This document shows, in pieces, positions 51,226 through 60,762 of a stretch of DNA of 64,000 nt. The stretch spans positions 1 to 64,000 of the forward strand of contig NZ_PPXX01000065.1 of NCBI RefSeq assembly GCF_021655075.1, read 5' to 3'. Both the position numbers and the translations under genes were made by a program. How positions within the stretch are numbered: the first letter of the stretch is position 1; each line of letters starts with the position of its first letter. Under the pieces are notes generated by a model. The model ran no database searches. It saw nothing but the letters and a program-made list of their open reading frames with translations, and was not told the DNA's origin. This DNA comes from Clostridium sp. Cult2. GTDB taxonomy: Bacteria > Bacillota > Clostridia > Tissierellales > Tepidimicrobiaceae.

Positions 51226-51278
51226 AAGACAAGGGGACTAAAAACAAGACAAGGGGACGGTTCTCTTGTCTTGTTTTT
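51226..51278. repeat. REP-like repeat and terminator between convergent genes
   Basis: AAGACAAGGGGAC occurs at 51226-51238 and 51246-51258. A 14-bp stem AAAAACAAGACAAG (51240-51253) pairs with CTTGTCTTGTTTTT (51265-51278), with loop GGGACGGTTCT. Motifs of this kind (GGGACGGTTCT loops) recur in clostridial genomes near REP-type transposases, though none is present here. Confidence 0.75.
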
Positions 51279-51286
51279 ACTAATAT

Positions 51287-52636
51287 CTATTCCATTTTCC
51301 TTACCTCAATTATCTCTTGTATTACATCATACTCATCATAGAAAACAGGCCTATCCAAATATTCCATTTCTCCCTCCTGATTATCATAAGGATCTTGTCT
51401 TAAAAACTTCTTCTCAGGATAGAAGTTATAGTGAAATTCTGAGTTGGCAATCATTCTAAAGGGATCTAGGTTTCCAAAATAAAAATTCCATCTCTTTTCA
51501 TTACCCCTTCTTAATGCTCCTCCACCAAAGGATGGATCAGCAAATACCCATCCATAAGGTTCTATATAAAACTCTGCCCAATCATGGCAACCTATACGGT
51601 TTGGATTGACAACTAAACCAGATTGCCATCTAGCTGGTATTCCAATTATTCTACAGAGGGTAATAAACAACATAGCTTGAATACCACAATCTCCTTTTAA
51701 ATTGTAAGCAGCATATTCAGGTACATTGGTTATGGCTGCATATTGTCTTACATAAGAATATTGGACATTTTGAGTAATGTAATCATAAATCTTTCTAGCT
51801 TTAATCAATGGGTTTGTTTCCTCTTCAACTATTTCTTTTGCTAACTCGATTAATAAAGGTGTAAACTTTATATGAGGCAAATATTCTTCAGTATAAAAAG
51901 TAGGCTGATTTTTAGAAACCCTATCTGCTGATAGATCTTTGTATTTAATATGGCTTTCATAGGAATATTCAACGGTAAATTCATCTTCTCCTTTTACTAT
52001 TTCCTCAAAACAGACAGTTCTTTGGGGATGATTTTCATGAGAAATAGCCTTAGGTTTATGAGAAGTATGTAATATATTGACATTTTTTATTTGCTGAGCA
52101 CCTTGAGGTATAGGTAAATAAACTCTAATAGTTTCACCATTTCTAGCATATTCATCTTTTAATTTTAAACCAGTTTTAATATGAATAAAGTATTTTATCT
52201 CTCTCCTGTTAATGATTTCTTCTATAGTTTTATCTAATATATTAGAATCATCCGCTACAGGATTAATAAGTCTTGTTTTTAAAATGGGATGCACCTTAAT
52301 AGAATTTTCCAAAAAATTTTTATGAAATGTAACTTTACCATCTATATAAATCCAATCTGCATATCTTCCATCTTTTAGAGACTCTAATTCTTCCTTGGTA
52401 AAATCTTGAATTTGATTTTGAGCTAAAGTCAATGCCTTATCAAAGGAATATATATAATCTTGCTTGAATCTTCTAATTCTATCTTTTTCAAAGGTTAGTC
52501 TATCCGTTAGTATCTTTGGGATATTTCTTGTCATATATAGATCTATCAATTCTAGAGCTTTAGAGAAATCACCAAATGCTACTAATCTGTTCACATCCTC
52601 TGGTAAATCAACCATCAAAAATTTTAATTTATTCAT
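51287..52636 (-). CDS. Transglutaminase-like cysteine protease domain protein
   Basis: 449 residues. The N-terminal 280 residues are of unknown fold. A transglutaminase core follows, with the catalytic Cys in LKGDCGIQAMLFITLCRIIGIPARW (about 323-347), His in GCHDWAEFYIEPYGW (about 357-371) and Asp in VFADPSFGG (about 372-380). No signal peptide, so it is probably cytoplasmic. It could act as a peptidase or amidase; the substrate is unknown. RBS GGGGGGAT-like (minus strand), start ATG at 52636. Confidence 0.85.
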   Translation of the reverse strand: MNKLKFLMVDLPEDVNRLVAFGDFSKALELIDLYMTRNIPKILTDRLTFEKDRIRRFKQDYIYSFDKALTLAQNQIQDFTKEELESLKDGRYADWIYIDGKVTFHKNFLENSIKVHPILKTRLINPVADDSNILDKTIEEIINRREIKYFIHIKTGLKLKDEYARNGETIRVYLPIPQGAQQIKNVNILHTSHKPKAISHENHPQRTVCFEEIVKGEDEFTVEYSYESHIKYKDLSADRVSKNQPTFYTEEYLPHIKFTPLLIELAKEIVEEETNPLIKARKIYDYITQNVQYSYVRQYAAITNVPEYAAYNLKGDCGIQAMLFITLCRIIGIPARWQSGLVVNPNRIGCHDWAEFYIEPYGWVFADPSFGGGALRRGNEKRWNFYFGNLDPFRMIANSEFHYNFYPEKKFLRQDPYDNQEGEMEYLDRPVFYDEYDVIQEIIEVRKME

Positions 52637-52793
52637 CTGTATCCCCCCAATATTATATTACTACTTTAATCTATTATATAGATAATCATATAAAATTGGA
52701 AGTATAATAAAAGAGATAATAAATATTCCATAAGACTAAAGGATTAAAATAAAAATAATTTCTTGCTTTTAGATTAGACATATGATAAATTGT

Positions 52794-52835
52794 GTATATA
52801 TAGTATACCGAATATATTACATATACTATATATAG
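52794..52835 (+). promoter_or_regulatory. Two NrdR-box-like sites
   Basis: GTATATATAG (52794-52803) and CTATATATAG (52826-52835), starting 32 bp apart, match the core CWATATATWG of NrdR boxes; the first has one mismatch. They lie just before the reductase RBS, in the usual pair arrangement. Confidence 0.6.
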
Positions 52836-52853
52836 ACACGAGGAGGGGGTTTT

Positions 52854-54986
52854 ATGTTGAAGGTTGAAAAGAGAAATGGAATGATTGTTGATTTTGATGG
52901 AGATAAAATTGTAAATGCTATTAGTAAAGCTATGGCTGAGACGGAAGTAGGTATAGACGAGGAAATAGCAAAACAAATAGCAGACAAGGCTTATGAAACA
53001 TTTAGTGATTTAGATGTGGTACACATTGAAAAAATACAAGATTTTGTTGAAATCCAATTGATGCAAATTAGACCAGATGTAGCAAAAAAATATATTTTAT
53101 ACAGAGATGAAAGGGCAAGGCTAAGAAAACATGGCTGGGTTATGACAGATCTTCAAAGAGATATATATGAGAAAAAGTATAGATTCCATAACGAAACCTT
53201 TGATGAGTTTTTAACTAGAGTAAGTGGAGGCAATAGTTTTATAAAAAAGGCTATTAAAGATAAAAAATTCATGCCTGCAGGCAGGATATTAGCAGGACGA
53301 GGTTTAGATAAGCATGGGAGAAAGATGACATTATCCAATTGTTATGTTATGCCTAAGGTAGAAGACAATATTGAATCCATATTTGATACAGCTAAATATA
53401 TGGCAAGAACCTATTCTTATGGTGGTGGTGTAGGTTTAACCTTATCTAAGTTAAGGCCCAAGGGTGCAAAGGTTAATAATGCAGCTAGTACTACTACAGG
53501 GGCTGTTTCCTTTATGGACCTTTATTCTTTAGTCACTGGACTAATAGGAATGAGAGGAAGACGAGGAGCATTAATGCTTAATTTAGATTGTAATCATCCA
53601 GATATTGAAGATTTTATAGATGTGAAAAATGATTTAACCAAAGTTAAATATGCTAATATTTCTGTCAATATAACTGATGAGTTTATGGAAGCTGTAATAG
53701 ATGATAGGGAATATGAACTATATTTTAAAGTAGAAGCTACTGGTGAAGAAATTAGAAAAACTATCAAAGCTAGAGATTTGTTTAGAAAATTGGCAAAAAA
53801 CAACTGGAATATGGCAGAACCAGGAATGCTATTTACAAATAGAATAAATTCTTGGCATTTAATGAGCGAAGATGATACCTTCGAATTTGCAGGAGTAAAT
53901 CCTTGTGCAGAAGAGACTTTACCAGCTTTTGGAAGCTGTAATCTGTCTTCTATTAATTTAAGTGAGTTTGTTAGAAATCCTTTCACAGAAAAAGCAGAAT
54001 TTGAATTTGAAAGATTTGGAGAAATGGTAAGGGAAGGAGTTATCTTCTTAAATGAGGTATTAGATGAGAATATGAAACTACATCCTCTATTACAACAAAA
54101 GGACATGGCTAGAGAGTTGAGGCAAATTGGCCTAGGGATAATGGGTATTGCAGATATGTTTATTAAATTAGGTGTTAGATATGGTGATCAAGAATCAATA
54201 AACCTAATACATCAAATTGGTAAAGTTTTAGTAAATGAAGCTTTAAAACAATCTGCATTATTAGCAAAAGAACATGGACCATTTCCTAGGTATAGAGAAG
54301 AAGCTGTTTTAAAATCACCGTTTTTAGTATCAAACGCTAAGGATGATGTCATAGAAATTATTAAAAGATATGGACTTAGAAATAGTCAGCTATTAACTAT
54401 ACCTCCTACGGGAAGTATATCGACTTTAATTGGTTGTAGCAATGGATTGGAACCTATATTCCAAACATCCTATACCAGAAAATCTGAGTCTCTACACCAT
54501 GAGGACACTTACTATAAGGTATTTACTCCTATAGTAAAGGAATATATGGATAGAAATGATATTACTAGAGAAGAAGATTTGCCAGATTTCTTTGTAACTA
54601 CTTCTACCTTGAACTATAAGGATAGAATAAAAGTACAAGCTGCTTGGCAACAATATATAGATGCTAGCATTTCCTCAACAGTTAATGTACCTAATGAATT
54701 TACTGTGGAAGAAGTAGAAGAACTATATATATATGCATGGCAAAATGGATTAAAAGGGATTACAATTTATCGAGATGGATGTGCTAGAGAAGGAATACTA
54801 ATTACAAATAAGAATAATTTATCTAACCAAGAAAAAATAGAAAAATTACAACGGGAATTAGATGAATTAGTATCTAAACAATTAAAAGAAGACCCAGATA
54901 CTTGTCCAATGTGTGGGGGAAGATTAATCCATAGTGGTGGATGTTCTGAATGTCAAGATTGTGGATATAGTCCTTGTTCCATATAA
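52854..54986 (+). CDS. nrdJ: Adenosylcobalamin-dependent (class II) ribonucleoside reductase
   Basis: 710 residues (GAGGAGGGGG upstream). An ATP-cone occupies about 3-90 (VEKRNGMIVDFDGDKIVNAISKAM). The catalytic barrel has LSNCYVMP, GVNPCAEETLPAFGSCNLSSINL (with the active-site N-x-C-x-E) and a late TIPPTGSISTLIGCSNGLEP loop. A C-terminal zinc-finger-like tail (CPMCGGRLIHSGGCSECQDCGYSPCSI) holds the redox Cys pair. No small subunit gene is present, which fits a class II (B12) enzyme. It makes deoxyribonucleotides and probably answers to NrdR. Confidence 0.88.
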   Translation: MLKVEKRNGMIVDFDGDKIVNAISKAMAETEVGIDEEIAKQIADKAYETFSDLDVVHIEKIQDFVEIQLMQIRPDVAKKYILYRDERARLRKHGWVMTDLQRDIYEKKYRFHNETFDEFLTRVSGGNSFIKKAIKDKKFMPAGRILAGRGLDKHGRKMTLSNCYVMPKVEDNIESIFDTAKYMARTYSYGGGVGLTLSKLRPKGAKVNNAASTTTGAVSFMDLYSLVTGLIGMRGRRGALMLNLDCNHPDIEDFIDVKNDLTKVKYANISVNITDEFMEAVIDDREYELYFKVEATGEEIRKTIKARDLFRKLAKNNWNMAEPGMLFTNRINSWHLMSEDDTFEFAGVNPCAEETLPAFGSCNLSSINLSEFVRNPFTEKAEFEFERFGEMVREGVIFLNEVLDENMKLHPLLQQKDMARELRQIGLGIMGIADMFIKLGVRYGDQESINLIHQIGKVLVNEALKQSALLAKEHGPFPRYREEAVLKSPFLVSNAKDDVIEIIKRYGLRNSQLLTIPPTGSISTLIGCSNGLEPIFQTSYTRKSESLHHEDTYYKVFTPIVKEYMDRNDITREEDLPDFFVTTSTLNYKDRIKVQAAWQQYIDASISSTVNVPNEFTVEEVEELYIYAWQNGLKGITIYRDGCAREGILITNKNNLSNQEKIEKLQRELDELVSKQLKEDPDTCPMCGGRLIHSGGCSECQDCGYSPCSI

Positions 54987-54994
54987 TCTGAATG

Positions 54995-55075
54995 AAACAA
55001 GTCATTCTGAAATTATATAAATACTATTACTAATATAGAGTTAGTAGAGTTTATTTCAGAGAGACTTGTTTTTTC
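54995..55075 (+). terminator. Long terminator hairpin after nrdJ
   Basis: AAACAAGTC-TTCTGAAAT pairs with ATTTCAGA-GACTTGTTT, with an inner TACTAA/TTAGTA stem and T6 at the end. Confidence 0.8.
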
Positions 55076-55127
55076 TTTTCAATAACATGTATAATAGGGT
55101 TATAATATCATCAAGGGAGAGAATAAT

Positions 55128-56540
55128 ATGCAAATATTAGAGAAATTGCCCCTAATTATTGGTAATTGTAAAAGACAAGCGGAAGATATTATTAATAAAC
55201 CCTATATTAATAATTTTATTCAAAAAGAAAAGATTATATCCTGTCCAAATAAAATAGAAGCTATCTGCAAAAAAAATTGGGTTAACCAATTTTATCAGGA
55301 AGATAATATAATGGTGATGAAAAAGCTTATAGAAGATGGATATAAAGAAAAGATAGATTTAATATACATAGATCCACCATTTTTAACTAAAACAAAATAT
55401 AAGGGAAGAATTTTGCTCAATAATGGAGAAAGGGAAGATGTAATAGAATACTTTGCATACAATGACACATGGGAAAATGGATTACTTTCGTATCTTGAAA
55501 TGCTATGTATAAGACTATTATTGATGAAAGAATTATTAAGTAATCAGGGTACTATCTATGTCCATTTAGATTATAGAACCGTCCACTATGTAAAGTTATT
55601 CATGGATCAAATATTTGGAGAAGAAAATTTTTTAAACGAAATTATTTGGGCATATAAATCTGGAGGAGCAAGCCCGAGAAACTATTCAAGAAAACATGAT
55701 AACATTCTAGTATATACCAAAGGGAAAAACTACATATTTAACCCCCAACTGGAAAAGTCTTACAATAGGGATTTTAAACCCTATAGATTTAAAGGAGTTA
55801 AAGAGTATGAGGATGATATAGGTTGGTATACTTTAGTTAACTTAAAAGACGTATGGAAAATCGATATGGTAGGTAGAACGTCAAAAGAAAGGGTAGGCTA
55901 TGATACACAGAAACCTGAAAAATTATTGGAAAGAATTATATTAACATCTTCTAATGAAGAATCCATTGTGGCAGATTTTTTTGCAGGCAGTGGTACAACA
56001 GGAGTGGTGGCAGAAAAATTTAATAGGAAATGGATAATGGCAGACTCTGGATCTTTATCTTCTATTACTATTAGTAAAAGGTTGATTGGAAATAAATCTT
56101 CACCATATTATATTTGCAAAACTTATAAAAATCATATTAAAGCAGGAAAATTATTAATAAAAGAAATAGAGATTAGAAAGAACAAAAAAGGTAGTAAAGA
56201 ATTATATATGGAATTAGATAGATATGAATTAAGTTTAAACCAAATCCATATTAAAGATAAATATAAAAATAAAATTAAAACTATACTATCAAAAGAATCC
56301 TTATCCTTAATAGATTATATTGGCATAGATACCGACTACGATGGTAATACTCCTATTATCCATTGGCAATACTATAAAAATAAAGATGGTTTAAATATTC
56401 ATTCAAATTTTAGTTTACAATTAAGAAATATTAAAAAGGGTCAAAAAATATATATAAAATATGTTGATATTTTTGGCCATGGAAATTCAAATCTATATGA
56501 AATAAGAGATGAAAGGGTGATTTTATGTCAAGAAGATTAG
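55128..56540 (+). CDS. Site-specific DNA methyltransferase (beta-class N6-adenine or N4-cytosine), orphan
   Basis: 470 residues. Motif IV is DLIYIDPPF (about 77-85), then motif I FFAGSGTTG (about 290-298), in the IV-before-I order of beta-class enzymes. Motif VIII region EIIWAYKSGGASPRNYSRKHDNILVY and a C-terminal 150-residue domain of no clear type follow. No restriction gene lies nearby, so it is an orphan or an epigenetic enzyme. It overlaps pepD by 16 bp. N6-adenine versus N4-cytosine cannot be told by eye; DPPF suits either. Confidence 0.82.
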   Translation: MQILEKLPLIIGNCKRQAEDIINKPYINNFIQKEKIISCPNKIEAICKKNWVNQFYQEDNIMVMKKLIEDGYKEKIDLIYIDPPFLTKTKYKGRILLNNGEREDVIEYFAYNDTWENGLLSYLEMLCIRLLLMKELLSNQGTIYVHLDYRTVHYVKLFMDQIFGEENFLNEIIWAYKSGGASPRNYSRKHDNILVYTKGKNYIFNPQLEKSYNRDFKPYRFKGVKEYEDDIGWYTLVNLKDVWKIDMVGRTSKERVGYDTQKPEKLLERIILTSSNEESIVADFFAGSGTTGVVAEKFNRKWIMADSGSLSSITISKRLIGNKSSPYYICKTYKNHIKAGKLLIKEIEIRKNKKGSKELYMELDRYELSLNQIHIKDKYKNKIKTILSKESLSLIDYIGIDTDYDGNTPIIHWQYYKNKDGLNIHSNFSLQLRNIKKGQKIYIKYVDIFGHGNSNLYEIRDERVILCQED

Positions 56541-57988
56541 AAGGAATAAAACCTGAGAGAGTTTTTTATTATTTTGAGGAAATATCTAAAATACCTCGCT
56601 GTTCTTTTCATGAAGAGAAAATAAGCAATTTTTTAAAAGAATTTGGGAAGGAGCAGAAACTTGAAACCATTCAAGATGAGGCTTTAAATATTATTATAAA
56701 AAAACCTGGTACCTTTGATTATGAAAATAGTCCTACTGTCATTTTACAAGGACATATGGATATGGTATGTGAAAAGGAAGAAGATTCCAACCATGATTTT
56801 TCAAAGGATTTTCTTAAATTAAAGGTGGAAGGCGATTTTTTGGAGGCAGAAGGAACTACCCTTGGTGGAGATAATGGTATAGCAGTAGCTATGGCTTTAG
56901 CCTTGTTAGAATCAAAAGATATTCCCCATCCTCCCTTGGAAGTGGTTTTTACAACTAATGAAGAGTCGGGAATGGATGGCGTCAAGGCCCTAGACCCTAA
57001 ACATATTAATGGCAGGATACTTATCAATATAGATTCAGAAGAGGAAGGAACTATATTAGTGAGCTGTGCAGGAGGAGAAAGGAATAAGGTAACAATTCCA
57101 ATAGATTGGCAATCAATAGAATTAACAGAAGATAAGATAATATACTCCATAAAGATCTCTGGGTTACAAGGAGGTCACTCGGGAATGGAAATCCATAAGG
57201 GTAGAGGAAATGCTAACAAGATTATTGCAAGAATATTAGCTTTTGTTAAAGATGAGTGTAAATATGATTTAGTACATATTGAAGGAGGCTCAAAGACCAA
57301 TGCAATACCTAGAAATGGAAAGGCAATTATTGTACTAGAAAGAGAAGATGAAAGTATATTTTTACAAGCCATTGAAGCATTAGAAAATGAAATACAGAAG
57401 GAATTGGCAAGTTCTGATTCTAACTTTAAACTTATTATAGAAAAAGTAGATAAAGAAGTAGATAAAGTATTTACTGAAGATAGTTTTAATAGAACAATAG
57501 CAGCTTTAACCTTAATCCCTACTGGTGTTCAGTCTATGAGCATGGATATGGAAGGATTGGTAGAAAGCTCTAATAATTTAGGGATTGTTAATACTTTAGA
57601 TAAGGAAGTTACAATTGAATCAGCTATAAGAAGTTCCAAAGAAACATTGAAATCAAATATTAGTAAGCAGATAAAAACCGTAGCAGATATAGTCAATGGT
57701 AAATGGGAAAGCTATGGTTCCTATCCTGCTTGGGAGTATAGCAAGGATTCCCAAATAAGGGAGATATTTAAAAGGGTATATAAAACCCAATATGGAGAAG
57801 ATATAGATGTAGCTGCTATTCATGCTGGGTTAGAATGTGGTATTTTTGCAGAGAAATTTCATGATATGGACATGATATCCTTTGGACCAGATATGTATGG
57901 AGTTCATACACCAGAAGAAAAACTAAGCATAGAATCCACTAAAAGAACTTACAATTTATTATTGAATGTATTAAAAGAAATAAAATAG
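56525..57988 (+). CDS. pepD: Aminoacyl-histidine dipeptidase (M20C, PepD)
   Basis: 487 residues starting inside the methyltransferase gene's end. Metal ligands of the M20 family: LQGHMDMVCEK (His and Asp, about 74-84), GGDNGIAVAMA (about 118-128, Asp bridging), TNEESGMDG (Glu general base and ligand, about 148-156), IDSEEEG (about 173-179) and late HAGLECGIFAEK (His, about 440). It cleaves X-His and other dipeptides; it would supply amino acids to fermentation. Confidence 0.92.
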   Translation: MSRRLEGIKPERVFYYFEEISKIPRCSFHEEKISNFLKEFGKEQKLETIQDEALNIIIKKPGTFDYENSPTVILQGHMDMVCEKEEDSNHDFSKDFLKLKVEGDFLEAEGTTLGGDNGIAVAMALALLESKDIPHPPLEVVFTTNEESGMDGVKALDPKHINGRILINIDSEEEGTILVSCAGGERNKVTIPIDWQSIELTEDKIIYSIKISGLQGGHSGMEIHKGRGNANKIIARILAFVKDECKYDLVHIEGGSKTNAIPRNGKAIIVLEREDESIFLQAIEALENEIQKELASSDSNFKLIIEKVDKEVDKVFTEDSFNRTIAALTLIPTGVQSMSMDMEGLVESSNNLGIVNTLDKEVTIESAIRSSKETLKSNISKQIKTVADIVNGKWESYGSYPAWEYSKDSQIREIFKRVYKTQYGEDIDVAAIHAGLECGIFAEKFHDMDMISFGPDMYGVHTPEEKLSIESTKRTYNLLLNVLKEIK

Positions 57989-58068
57989 TTTAAAATACTA
58001 TATACTTTTATAATAATATAGGATATTATTAGCATATAATTAAATAATTCCTTGAAAGGAGAATTAAT

Positions 58069-58455
58069 ATGAATAAAAATCATGATGAAAACTGCAATTG
58101 TGATCATGATCACCAACACTGTGATTGTGACCATGACCATGAAATGGATGTAATCTATCTTACCCTTGATAATGACACAGAATTAGAGTGTAATGTTATT
58201 GGAATTTTTGAGGTAGATGATTATGAGTACATTGCATTGGTACCAGTAGATGATGACCAAGTACTACTATATAGATACGAAGAAAATGAAGAAGGCATAG
58301 ATTTAATAAACATTGAGGATGAAGAAGAATTAGATATTGTGTCAGAAGCTTTTTATACATTATTTGTAGATGAAGGTTTTGATGAGGAAGAATATGAATA
58401 CGATGATGATTTTTATGATGATCTTGATGATGACGAAGATAATGATGATGAATAA
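58069..58455 (+). CDS. DUF1292 protein with His/Cys/Asp-rich N-terminus
   Basis: 128 residues (AAGGAGA upstream). The first 25 residues hold eight His and four Cys alternating with Asp (CDHDHQHCDCDHDHE), a likely metal-binding patch. A DUF1292 domain follows (IYLTLDNDTELECNVIGIFEVDDYEYIALVPVD), then a very acidic tail. DUF1292 proteins are small cytoplasmic proteins of unknown role. The metal-rich extension is unusual. Confidence 0.85.
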   Translation: MNKNHDENCNCDHDHQHCDCDHDHEMDVIYLTLDNDTELECNVIGIFEVDDYEYIALVPVDDDQVLLYRYEENEEGIDLINIEDEEELDIVSEAFYTLFVDEGFDEEEYEYDDDFYDDLDDDEDNDDE

Positions 58456-58468
58456 TTTTTAATTTTGG

Positions 58469-58500
58469 AGTACTTCAACTATATAGTTGAAGTACTTTCT
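58469..58500. terminator. 28-bp palindromic terminator
   Basis: AGTACTTCAACTAT is followed by its reverse complement, then TTCTTT. Confidence 0.8.
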
Positions 58501-58526
58501 TTAGATACGTAAGAGAGGATGATTTT

Positions 58527-59828
58527 ATGAAAAAAGAACAAAAATTTGCAAAAGATTTAATAGATTTTATTGATATAAGTCCTAGCTCTTTTCATGTAGT
58601 AAAGCAGGTAGAAGAAATCCTTAATAAAGCAGGATTTGAAAAAATTTCATTGAAAGACAAATGGGAATTAAAAAAGGAAGGTAAATACTATGTAATAAAA
58701 AATAATTCTGCAATAATAGGCTTTATAATAGGAAAAGGAGAAATTGAAAAGGATGGGTTTAAATTAATAGGGGCTCATACAGATGCACCAACCTTTAAAA
58801 TTAAGCCAAGTCCAGAGATGACTGTTGAGGGCAAATATTTAAAATTTAATACAGAAGTCTATGGCGGTCCCTTATTAAATACTTGGTTTGATAGGCCACT
58901 ATCTATAGCTGGAAGGGTTACCGTAAAAACTGACAATCCTTTTAAACCGAAAGAGCATTTGTTGGATATAGAAAAGCCAATAATGATTATTCCAAATTTG
59001 GCAATTCATATGAATAGAAAAGCAAATGAAGGAGTAAAGATAAATCCTCAGACAGACATTTTACCTTTAGTGTCAATGATAAATGATAAATTTGAAAAGG
59101 AAAATTTCCTATTAGAATTATTAGCTGAAAACCTTAATGTAAAAGTGAAGGATATTTTAGATTTTGAACTATTCCTATATGATACAGAAAAAGGGTCTTT
59201 AATTGGCCTTAATGAAGAGTTTATCTCAGTTGGAAGATTAGATGACTTAGCGATGGTCCATGCAGGTTTACATGGTCTAATAGAGAGTGAAGTAGGTAAT
59301 GCTACCAATGTATTGGTGTGTTTTGATAATGAAGAAGTAGGTAGTACTACTAAACAGGGGGCTGCTAGTCCTATGCTTAGGACTATTTTGGATAGAATTA
59401 TTATAGCTATGGATAAAGACAGAGAGGACTATTATAGAGCTTTGTCTAATTCATTCTTAATATCTGCAGACATGGCCCATGCTCTTCATCCAAATTATAC
59501 TGAAAAACAAGACCCTACCAATAGACCAGTAATTAATGGGGGCCCGACTATAAAAATATCTGCAAGGCAGTCCTATACAACAGATAGTCTGTCATCAGCT
59601 ATTTATGAAGGGATATGCAAATCCGTGGAAGTTCCAATTCAAAAATTTGTCAATAGATCTGATGAAAGAGGAGGCTCTACTATCGGGCCTATATCTTCAA
59701 CTCAATTGGACATCCCTTCAGTAGATATAGGAAACCCTATACTTGCCATGCATTCTATAAGGGAATTAGGTGGCGTTCTAGATCACTATTATGTATATCA
59801 ATCCTTCAAAGAGTTTTATAAAATATAG
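58527..59828 (+). CDS. M18 family aminopeptidase
   Basis: 433 residues (GAGAGGATG upstream). M18 pattern: IGAHTDAPTFKIKPSP (about 87-102, first metal His), WFDRPLSIAGRV, LDDLAMVHAGLHGL (about 235-248), CFDNEEVGSTTKQGAASP (Glu pair, about 266-283), SADMAHALHPNYTEK (His, about 315) and MHSIRELGG near the end. It is a cytoplasmic Zn aminopeptidase, in keeping with an amino-acid fermenter. Confidence 0.92.
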   Translation: MKKEQKFAKDLIDFIDISPSSFHVVKQVEEILNKAGFEKISLKDKWELKKEGKYYVIKNNSAIIGFIIGKGEIEKDGFKLIGAHTDAPTFKIKPSPEMTVEGKYLKFNTEVYGGPLLNTWFDRPLSIAGRVTVKTDNPFKPKEHLLDIEKPIMIIPNLAIHMNRKANEGVKINPQTDILPLVSMINDKFEKENFLLELLAENLNVKVKDILDFELFLYDTEKGSLIGLNEEFISVGRLDDLAMVHAGLHGLIESEVGNATNVLVCFDNEEVGSTTKQGAASPMLRTILDRIIIAMDKDREDYYRALSNSFLISADMAHALHPNYTEKQDPTNRPVINGGPTIKISARQSYTTDSLSSAIYEGICKSVEVPIQKFVNRSDERGGSTIGPISSTQLDIPSVDIGNPILAMHSIRELGGVLDHYYVYQSFKEFYKI

Positions 59829-59852
59829 GTTCCTAGGAACCTATATTTTATT
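59820..59852 (+). terminator. Palindromic terminator overlapping the M18 stop codon
   Basis: AAAATATAGGTTCC pairs perfectly with GGAACCTATATTTT; the TAG stop is inside the first arm. Confidence 0.8.
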
Positions 59853-59918
59853 CTGCTTAATTAGGTTAGATTTTGGTATAATTAAACTAAGTACTGAAAT
59901 AGAGGTGATAATGAAAAT

Positions 59919-60752
59919 ATGTTCAAATTAATTGCTATAGATTTAGATGGTACCTTACTTGATGATAAAAAAAACATACCAGAATATAATATTAAGATGG
60001 TAAAAAAATTGATTGATAAAGGGTATGAAGTAGTTATAGCAACAGGAAGAAGGTACTGGTCTGCTAAACAATTAGTTAAAAGTATAAATAGACCTATGGT
60101 TATATTGGCTAATAATGGAAATATAGTCAGGGATACCAAAGATGATGGAATAATAATTAAAAAATACTTAGATTTAAAGGATTTTAAGACTTTAGTAAAA
60201 GAAGGGAAAGAAAGAGGACTATACCCAATAATTCATGTAGATCAATTTAAAGATGGCATAGATCTTATTATTGAAATGGATAAAGCCCATGAAAAATATC
60301 ATAATTATATAGCCCAATCTGAAGAAAGATACAAAAAGGTAGAAAATTATTTGGAAATCAAAGAAGATAATATACTAGCAGTAGTGTATGCAGGTGGTAA
60401 AGAGGAATTAGAAAGTTTCCATTTCGACATTAATGAAAGATATCCTAATAGATACAACTCCCACATAATGGAAAACATAGTAGTAGCAGAAGCTTTACTA
60501 GAGATAATGAACCCGTTAGGTTGCAAATGGTTAAGTTTATCCGAATATGCCAAAGAAAAAGGAATAGCTGAAAAGGAAATCATAGCAATTGGCGATGATA
60601 ACAACGATGCCCAGATGATTAAGAATGCAGGATGTGGTATAGCAATGAAAAATGCTAGCGAAGGAGTAAAGGAAGTTGCCAATATTATCACCGAAAAGGA
60701 TAATAATGAATCGGGAGTAGCTTTTGAACTTAAAAAAATACTGAACTTATAG
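59919..60752 (+). CDS. Cof-type HAD-IIB phosphatase
   Basis: 277 residues. The HAD motif I is DLDGTLLDD (about 7-15), motif II is ATGR (about 40-43), and motif III/IV is GDDNNDAQMI (about 230-239). A large cap domain sits between. It hydrolyses sugar phosphates or similar small phosphoesters, substrate unknown. RBS is GAGGTGATAATG, 10-12 bp before the ATG. The broken peroxiredoxin follows 10 bp later. Confidence 0.9.
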   Translation: MFKLIAIDLDGTLLDDKKNIPEYNIKMVKKLIDKGYEVVIATGRRYWSAKQLVKSINRPMVILANNGNIVRDTKDDGIIIKKYLDLKDFKTLVKEGKERGLYPIIHVDQFKDGIDLIIEMDKAHEKYHNYIAQSEERYKKVENYLEIKEDNILAVVYAGGKEELESFHFDINERYPNRYNSHIMENIVVAEALLEIMNPLGCKWLSLSEYAKEKGIAEKEIIAIGDDNNDAQMIKNAGCGIAMKNASEGVKEVANIITEKDNNESGVAFELKKILNL

Positions 60753-60762
60753 GAGGATGAAT

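Noticed and set aside
51226-51278. Insertion sequence end
   Set aside because: No transposase ORF or target-site duplication is present; only a repeat and hairpin are seen.
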